DNA from: Opitutales bacterium
Lineage (GTDB): Bacteria; Verrucomicrobiota; Verrucomicrobiia; Opitutales; UBA2987
DNA: 11,004 nucleotides
Assembly (NCBI GenBank): GCA_021772555.1
Contig: JAJFLT010000107.1
Location: 1 to 11,004, forward strand
Reading direction: 5' to 3'
The position numbers and the translations under genes are program-made. This document shows positions 6,821 to 11,004 of this stretch, one piece after another. Position 1 is the stretch's first letter. Each line of letters begins with the position of its first letter. The notes beneath the pieces were generated by a model. The model searched no databases, had not been told where the DNA came from, and saw only the letters and a list, made by a program, of their open reading frames with translations.

Positions 6821-7276
6821 ATGACTGAATCGAATTTAGAAAAAATCGAAGAATACCTGCACGAGCAGATACCGGCTACCCGTTATATGGGCATCCGGGC
6901 GATTTCGCGCAACGCGGAAGAGATCCGTTTTAGTGCTCCGTTGAAACCGAATCTGAACCATCGTCAAACCGCTTTTGGGGGCAGCATAGCTACGATAGGC
7001 ATCCTCGCCGGGTGGGCTTTCATACACTTCAATTTGCAGGATTTGGAATTGAGTAGCCGGTTGGTTATCAAGAAAAGCACCATCGATTTTCTGGAACCCA
7101 TCACGGGTGATTTCGAGGCTTCCTGCAAAGCGCCCGATCCCGAAAAATGGGGAATTTTCCTTAAAAACCTGAAACAATACAAAATGGCACGAATCGATCT
7201 GGTTTCCGAACTACACTTTCTGGAAAAAGTTGCGGGGCGCCATCACGGAATTTACGTTGCGCGGTTAGACCGCTGA
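6821..7276 (+). CDS. YiiD-C-type hotdog thioesterase
   Basis: This 151-residue protein matches the YiiD C-terminal thioesterase family (PF09500 type). The diagnostic segment LNHRQTAFGGSIATIG (45-60) holds the Asn-His and Phe-Gly-Gly-Ser residues of the hotdog central helix, and LVIKKSTIDFLEPITGDFEA (81-100) is the conserved strand pair. Such domains are predicted to act on acyl-CoA or acyl-ACP thioesters in the cytoplasm. In E. coli FabY (YiiD) this domain is fused behind a GNAT domain; here it stands alone but follows a separate GNAT gene by 37 bases. No ribosome binding site is seen before the ATG. It converges with the split-barrel gene, leaving only 10 bases between stop codons. A small GCGGT-TAG-ACCGC hairpin (7261-7273) lies inside its last codons. 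Confidence 0.82.
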   Translation: MTESNLEKIEEYLHEQIPATRYMGIRAISRNAEEIRFSAPLKPNLNHRQTAFGGSIATIGILAGWAFIHFNLQDLELSSRLVIKKSTIDFLEPITGDFEASCKAPDPEKWGIFLKNLKQYKMARIDLVSELHFLEKVAGRHHGIYVARLDR

Positions 7277-7286
7277 CGGCCCCGGC

Positions 7287-7916
7287 TCATTTTTGCCCGC
7301 GCAGGTTTTTGTTTTCCGCCTCAAGCCGCTCAATTTTTTTCTGTAGTGATTTTACCAAAGGGGCAATCTCCTCCTCCGTGAAACGGGGATTAATATGCTG
7401 TGGGCAGTTTCCGTCCCAAGCATCGATGGTAAAAACGATAGCTCTTTCGATCTTTGCCGGATAATCAGGGTCTGCCAGCTTTTCCATGAGGCGGGAATTT
7501 TTCTCTCGATCAATGACCTCTGCCCTCCCCCAAATTTTTATCCGTCGGCGATTGGGATAATCCATTAAGAAAATCGTTATGCGGTCATTTTCAGAAAGGT
7601 TTCCCACCGAGATGTACTGCCGGTTGCCGCTGTAGTCAGCCATCGCCAAGGTATGTTCATCAATGATTTTGAGGAATCCCTTGGGCCCACCCCGATGCTG
7701 AATGTAGGGCTGCCCATCGGCGCTGGCGGTCCCCAGATAAAAAGAGTCTCTTTGCGATATGAACTGTGCCAATTCCTCATTGACCTCGGTTTTCCACCAA
7801 TTGTTTTGTTCAACCCGTGCATAGGACTTGCGGGAGCCGTATTTTTCCTGGGCCGTTTTAACAGCCGGGGTAAAGGCGACATCGCTAACCGGTTTTTTTT
7901 CGATATTATTTATCAT
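7287..7916 (-). CDS. Pyridoxamine 5'-phosphate oxidase-family FMN-binding split-barrel protein
   Basis: The 209-residue protein has a PPOX-type split barrel from about 45 to 165. Evidence is the DSFYLGTASADGQPYIQHRGGPKGF segment (57-81), the SGNRQYISVGNL segment (96-107) that forms part of the FMN phosphate site in this family, and the strand pair RRIKIWGRAEVID (124-136). It continues with the conserved CPQHINPRF motif (171-179) and a charged C-terminal helix (about 185-207) predicted to be a short coiled coil, likely for dimer contact. Such proteins reduce or oxidise small molecules with FMN or F420; this one is not vitamin-B6 PdxH itself. It is a separate unit from the hydrolase, since a terminator lies between them. 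Only a weak AAGAA precedes the ATG. Confidence 0.85.
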   Translation of the reverse strand: MINNIEKKPVSDVAFTPAVKTAQEKYGSRKSYARVEQNNWWKTEVNEELAQFISQRDSFYLGTASADGQPYIQHRGGPKGFLKIIDEHTLAMADYSGNRQYISVGNLSENDRITIFLMDYPNRRRIKIWGRAEVIDREKNSRLMEKLADPDYPAKIERAIVFTIDAWDGNCPQHINPRFTEEEIAPLVKSLQKKIERLEAENKNLRGQK

Positions 7917-7947
7917 GATTTGAATTCTTTCAGAATATCGGTTTGGT

Positions 7948-7980
7948 AAAAAAGGAGCGGGCGCCTATCTCGCCCGCCCC
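7948..7980 (-). terminator. Rho-independent terminator of the hydrolase gene
   Basis: On the minus strand GGGGCGGGCG (7980-7971) pairs with CGCCCGCTCC (7963-7954) over ten bases with one G-U pair, around a 7-base loop, followed by six T (7953-7948). It begins 30 bases after the hydrolase stop codon. It leaves only about 30 bases before the split-barrel start for that gene's promoter, so the latter may rely on a promoter overlapping this hairpin or on read-through. Confidence 0.9.
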
Positions 7981-8009
7981 TCTTAATCTAACCATTCATC
8001 CCCAAAAAA

Positions 8010-8993
8010 TCATTTTGCTACATTTTTACTGAGAAATTCTCGGATCAGCAGTGCGATGAGAGCTCCATCCTCCTCCAGAGCGAAATGACCGGTATCGAGG
8101 ATATGAAACTCCAGATTCTTCAGATCCCTTTTGTAGGGATGGGCGCCTTCCTCTGGAAATATCGGATCGTTCTTTCCCCACACAATCAAGGCCGGTGGTT
8201 GATGGTTACGAAAATATTCCTGCCAATGCGGGTAGAGTGGCGGATTGGTGCCGTAGGAGTAAAACAGCTCGATCTGGATGTCTTTGTTTCCCGGCCGGTC
8301 GAGCTTGGATTGGTCGATCACCCAATTATCAGGGCTGACCGCTTCCACATTTCTCATCCCGGTAGTGTACTGCCATTTGGTCGCACCAATGGTTAACAGA
8401 GAATCGCGGAGCGCCTTGCCATGCGCATTGGTTTTCTCCGCCCAAAAAGCCTTAATCGGGTCCCAAAACTCGCGCAGGCCCTCATCGTAGGCATTGCCGT
8501 TTTGAATGATTAGTGCTTGCACTTTTTCGGGATGCGCGGCCGCAATGCGATACCCAATGGGTGCGCCATAATCCATCAAATAGAGACTGAATTTATCCAC
8601 ACCGATAGCGGCCAGAAAATCTTCCACCACTACCGCCAAATTATCGAAGGAGTAATCGAATTCATCGACCAGCGGCATAGAGCTATTGCCGAATCCGGGA
8701 TAATCGGGCGCAACCACATGAAAGCGATCGGAAAGTGCCGGAATGAGGTTGCGAAACATGTGCGACGAAGTCGGAAATCCATGTAGCAAAACAATAGTCG
8801 GCGCCTGCACCGGTCCGGCTTCGCGGTAAAATATTTCCACTTCCCTCACCTGCACGGTTTTGTGCAGCGTGGCATGACCATCGGTCTTCTCAGACCCCAG
8901 CGCCGTGCCTCCAAATGCCACTATGGCCGTGGCCGCCAATAATGAAGTTACCACCTTATTACGTAATGATTGTAGTGCTTTTGTGTTTTTCAT
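8010..8993 (-). CDS. Exported alpha/beta hydrolase with aspartate nucleophile (epoxide hydrolase / dehalogenase type)
   Basis: The 327-residue protein begins with a signal peptide (KNKV-type basic start, hydrophobic 14-32, ending ALGS near 34), so it probably acts in the periplasm. The core is an alpha/beta hydrolase: oxyanion turn LLHGFP (69-74), [11 protein letters not shown] (95-105), nucleophile elbow LMDYGAPIG (139-147) with Asp141 in place of serine, acid WGKNDPIFP with Asp276 (272-280), and catalytic histidine TGHFALEE with His303 (301-308). An Asp nucleophile is typical of epoxide hydrolases and haloalkane or haloacetate dehalogenases rather than esterases. The residue after it is Tyr, not the Trp of haloalkane dehalogenases, which favours an epoxide hydrolase-like reaction. 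The substrate is unknown. A TetR gene lies upstream in the same direction, and its likely operator overlaps the promoter, so this gene is probably the regulated target. Confidence 0.88.
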   Translation of the reverse strand: MKNTKALQSLRNKVVTSLLAATAIVAFGGTALGSEKTDGHATLHKTVQVREVEIFYREAGPVQAPTIVLLHGFPTSSHMFRNLIPALSDRFHVVAPDYPGFGNSSMPLVDEFDYSFDNLAVVVEDFLAAIGVDKFSLYLMDYGAPIGYRIAAAHPEKVQALIIQNGNAYDEGLREFWDPIKAFWAEKTNAHGKALRDSLLTIGATKWQYTTGMRNVEAVSPDNWVIDQSKLDRPGNKDIQIELFYSYGTNPPLYPHWQEYFRNHQPPALIVWGKNDPIFPEEGAHPYKRDLKNLEFHILDTGHFALEEDGALIALLIREFLSKNVAK

Positions 8994-9040
8994 CAGTATC
9001 CAATCCAGTTTTGTGTTATATAATTATGAGCAAAATTAAT

Positions 9041-9068
9041 ACAGATAAGTCTGTTCTATATTTGTCAA
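9041..9068 (-). promoter_or_regulatory. Hydrolase promoter with embedded TetR operator
   Basis: On the minus strand a perfect -35 TTGACA (9068-9063) is followed eight bases later by the palindrome ACAGAC-TT-ATCTGT (9054-9041), five of six arm pairs matching. The operator fills the spacer and the -10 zone, so a bound repressor would exclude RNA polymerase. The -10 itself is poor. A second copy of the palindrome stands before the TetR gene at 9691-9704. Confidence 0.62.
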
Positions 9069-9084
9069 ATAAAAACACATTTCC

Positions 9085-9669
9085 TTACATAATTAATTTT
9101 TCGATGGTCTTTCGAGCTGCCTCAACCGGCCAGATTTCACCAAAATTCTGAGAAGATGAGATGGCCCCTTCAAAAATGGTGTAATAGGCATCCGACAACT
9201 CCACCGGGTCCAGTTCGGCATACCGGTCATCGAATTTTTTCAAATCCTTGGCCAGATCGCGCAAAATGGTTCGAAGTCCGTCTTTATGGAAAATAACCTC
9301 CTTGCGCATGTTCGAATCGATTTCGGGAATCTCAGACGCCATATTGAGGAAGGCACACCCTCGGTAATTACTGGAAGGTAACCATTTAAGTAATAACTCC
9401 AGGGGTGCCATAAATCGCTCATAAGAATTCTGCCAAGTATTGATTTCATCCTTCAGCAGGCCTGTCCAATAGGCATGCCTTTCCCGTAAATAAGTCACAC
9501 ATAAATCCTCTTTGGAGGGAAAATAGTAATAAAAAGTATTCTTGGAGACACCCGCTTCGGCAATCACCTGGTTGATGCCTGTGGCCCGGTATCCCTGCCG
9601 ATAAAACAAATCCAGGGCAGTAGAAACAATCTTCCGCCTCGCCTCGCTGTCCTTTTTCTCTCGTTTCAT
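9085..9669 (-). CDS. TetR/AcrR-family transcriptional regulator
   Basis: The 194-residue protein has the TetR N-terminal DNA-binding domain: ARRKIVSTALDLFYRQGY (10-27) and the helix-turn-helix TGINQVIAEAGVSKNTFYYYF (30-50), then SKEDL. The ligand-binding domain carries the YRGCAFLNMASEIP segment (about 104-117), found in a group of TetR proteins that often control small detoxification enzymes. The frame is open upstream to an ATG at 9738, but that extension is hydrophobic and unlike TetR N-termini. The start at 9669 gives the normal basic opening MKREKK, so it is preferred, and the upstream bases then contain the promoter and operator. The exported hydrolase gene follows 91 bases downstream on the same strand. 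Matching palindromes before both genes suggest repression of itself and of the hydrolase. The ligand is unknown. Confidence 0.88.
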   Translation of the reverse strand: MKREKKDSEARRKIVSTALDLFYRQGYRATGINQVIAEAGVSKNTFYYYFPSKEDLCVTYLRERHAYWTGLLKDEINTWQNSYERFMAPLELLLKWLPSSNYRGCAFLNMASEIPEIDSNMRKEVIFHKDGLRTILRDLAKDLKKFDDRYAELDPVELSDAYYTIFEGAISSSQNFGEIWPVEAARKTIEKLIM

Positions 9670-9683
9670 TTCAATCAATAAAA

Positions 9684-9707
9684 AGTATATACAGACTTGT
9701 TTGACAA
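9684..9707 (-). promoter_or_regulatory. TetR gene promoter and operator copy
   Basis: On the plus strand ACAGAC-TT-GTTTGA (9691-9704) matches the idealised palindrome ACAGAC-NN-GTCTGT at ten of twelve positions. It overlaps a minus-strand TTGTCA (9707-9702) and abuts a -10-like TATACT (9689-9684). The spacing of these two hexamers is too short (12 bases), so the true -35 may be TTGTTG slightly upstream. Autoregulation by TetR is inferred. Confidence 0.5.
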
Positions 9708-9760
9708 CAATATTAAAAAATATTTTCGAATCAATCAAAAAGAGTCGATGTTCAAAATTC

Positions 9761-10744
9761 CTATTCAGCCTTTGTGTTTTTGCTTAGGAGGTGTTTGCTT
9801 TCGGTTAACTGCCAAAGGAGGATTGCGGGCAGACCGGTCAAAATGCTGCGGGCACGCACGATGAGGGCGAGGGCCAAGCCTGTTTCGGGCGCAATCCCGA
9901 ACAGAATGCTCAGGAGCATATAACTGCTCTCCTGCACCCCAAGGGCTCCCGGAATGATGAACGAGGCGTTGCGGACCGCTTGGGTGAGCCCTTCCAGAAC
10001 AATGGCGGCAACAATGCCAACCGGATTCTGAAGAAAATACAGGATTATGACGATTTGATATGAATTGGCCAGCAAACTGAAAAAACGCCAGGCAAACCCG
10101 ATGAAAAGATCCCCACGGCGTGTATAAATAGACTCCAGGGCCCGGTCCAGCTCTGAAGCGCTGCCGATGAAGGATTGCCAATCGCCCACCTGGACGATGC
10201 GCTCCAGCTTATGGGCCAGGCGAGAAAACAGTTTTAGCCTTTGCGCCAGGTAAAACCCGACGATCAGGACAGAAAAAAAAGTCAGCCCGATAACGGCTAA
10301 AAACACCGTTTCACCAGGACCTTTGTACCAAAAAAGAAGGATCACGCTGAGAAAGCCGAAAAGGGACTGGCAGCCGATGGCCACGGTTACATCGGCGACG
10401 ACACTGGCCGCGGCCAGCGTCGCGGGCACCCCTTTAGTCGAAAGTAACCGAACGCGGACGTATTCACCGCCTACCTGCGCGACCGGCAGCAAGGTGTTGA
10501 CCGATCCGCAAATCCAGCGCAAGCGCAGCAGCGTGAGTAATGACGGCCTTTTATCCCTGGGTAAAAGTCGCCGCCAACCTGCGGCGCTGGCCGCCAGGGG
10601 AATTATCTGGTAAAGGCAAACGACGAGTAGGCCCCAGCCGATATTAGCGGCGGCCGTAAAAACCTTGCCGGTCCCTTGGTGAACAACGAGTCCGATAACC
10701 AGCAGAAATCCAATAATCCAGAAAAATAGCGCAGTTCGCTTCAT
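9761..10744 (-). CDS. HpnL/LPG-synthase-TM-type integral membrane protein (flippase-like)
   Basis: The 327-residue protein is an all-helical inner-membrane protein of the lysylphosphatidylglycerol-synthase transmembrane family (PF03706 type) without the catalytic C-terminal aminoacyl-transferase domain. Seven to eight membrane helices are visible, including about 5-21, 36-55, 126-139, 146-166, 213-238 and 240-256. Two conserved loops are clear: VNTLLPVAQVGGEYVRVRLL (82-101) and IPGALGVQE (264-272). The first strongly resembles HpnL, a family member often encoded in hopanoid clusters, but no hopanoid gene is visible here. Members are thought to move or place lipids or lipid-linked intermediates. 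It is divergent from a partial nucleotidyltransferase-like gene at the right edge with 170 bases between them, which could mean a shared lipid-headgroup role. No good ribosome binding site precedes the ATG. Confidence 0.83.
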   Translation of the reverse strand: MKRTALFFWIIGFLLVIGLVVHQGTGKVFTAAANIGWGLLVVCLYQIIPLAASAAGWRRLLPRDKRPSLLTLLRLRWICGSVNTLLPVAQVGGEYVRVRLLSTKGVPATLAAASVVADVTVAIGCQSLFGFLSVILLFWYKGPGETVFLAVIGLTFFSVLIVGFYLAQRLKLFSRLAHKLERIVQVGDWQSFIGSASELDRALESIYTRRGDLFIGFAWRFFSLLANSYQIVIILYFLQNPVGIVAAIVLEGLTQAVRNASFIIPGALGVQESSYMLLSILFGIAPETGLALALIVRARSILTGLPAILLWQLTESKHLLSKNTKAE

Positions 10745-10914
10745 GAAATTTAGAGCGATGAGTTAAAATGCGGTTCCCTCCAGAGAGCAAGGTTTTGCTG
10801 TGGGTATATTGAAATCCTCACCCAGAAATGGCGGTTGTTTCAATCGACGCGTTCCGGGCCAGGCCCACAAACGCCGCCTGATTCGGCTTGCTGTGTTTTC
10901 CTTTGCTCCCCTAA

Positions 10915-11004
10915 ATGAATGCCATGCAGGCCATTCTCTATAAAGCTAAAAACGAGCCCTGGTTTAGGGTTGGCGGCATGACCTTGCTGGAGCGAAATCT
11001 GCGC
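10915..11004 (+). CDS. N-terminus of a possible nucleotidyltransferase (cut by window end)
   Basis: Thirty codons run from ATG 10915 to the window end without a stop, and an in-frame TAA directly precedes the ATG. A second ATG is at 10924. The visible FRVGGMTLLERNLR resembles the N-terminal G-G-x-x-L-L-E-R region of MobA/CDP-sugar-type nucleotidyltransferases, including those fused to CDP-alcohol phosphatidyltransferases that make inositol-type lipids. The usual glycine-rich nucleotide loop before this segment is not present; the protein begins only 18 residues ahead of it, so either the start lies elsewhere or the first loop is altered. No ribosome binding site is evident. Confidence 0.45.
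   Translation, partial: MNAMQAILYKAKNEPWFRVGGMTLLERNLR

Noticed and set aside
7986..7992. ATCTAAC, a perfect consensus match to an attC left R box
   Set aside because: No paired L boxes or GTTAGAT partner is found nearby; it lies between a terminator and the hydrolase stop and is probably chance.
9670..9738. N-terminal extension of the TetR protein by 23 residues
   Set aside because: The extra residues are hydrophobic and unlike the family, and the bases hold the likely promoter and operator.

Overview
The window is 11 kb of bacterial chromosome with moderate GC content, compact genes and short spacers. No rRNA, tRNA, CRISPR array, transposase, integrase or phage gene was found. A fused ornithine-lipid acyltransferase of the OlsF type, a possible HpnL-like membrane protein and an integron-type gene cassette suggest a free-living Gram-negative, plausibly a Desulfobacterota-like or gammaproteobacterial environmental organism. 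This placement is inference and no marker gene confirms it.

Layout, left to right. Bases 1-362 are an AT-rich spacer ending in a good sigma70-type promoter. Plus-strand genes follow: an exported penicillin-binding-protein-like serine hydrolase with a four-helix membrane tail (363-2252); a two-domain OlsF-like acyltransferase (2397-4241); and an ArsR-type repressor with an AHSA1/SRPBCC protein (4365-5206), preceded by two matching inverted-repeat operators and closed by a strong terminator (5232-5268).

Bases 5281-6783 look like accessory DNA. They hold a possible 58-codon ORF, then a GNAT acetyltransferase gene whose borders match an integron gene cassette (5721-6252): the first bases after the left core site exactly complement the left R box of the attC site at its end. 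A second GNAT gene starts 12 bases after that attC. No integrase is visible, so this resembles a single-attC element lacking an integrase (SALIN-like) or the edge of a larger array. A YiiD-C type hotdog thioesterase (6821-7276) follows.

From 7287 to 10744 all genes are on the minus strand. In transcription order they are an HpnL/LPG-synthase-type membrane protein, a TetR regulator, an exported alpha/beta hydrolase with an aspartate nucleophile, and a flavin-type split-barrel protein. The TetR and hydrolase genes each carry a copy of one palindrome in their promoter regions, so the hydrolase is probably the TetR target. A strong minus-strand terminator separates the hydrolase from the split-barrel gene. 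At the right edge, a divergent plus-strand ORF (10915 onward) looks like the N-terminus of a nucleotidyltransferase.

Shared themes are membrane lipid chemistry (OlsF, HpnL-like protein, possible lipid-headgroup nucleotidyltransferase) and small regulator-plus-target modules (ArsR/AHSA1, TetR/hydrolase), with a mobile cassette inserted between them.
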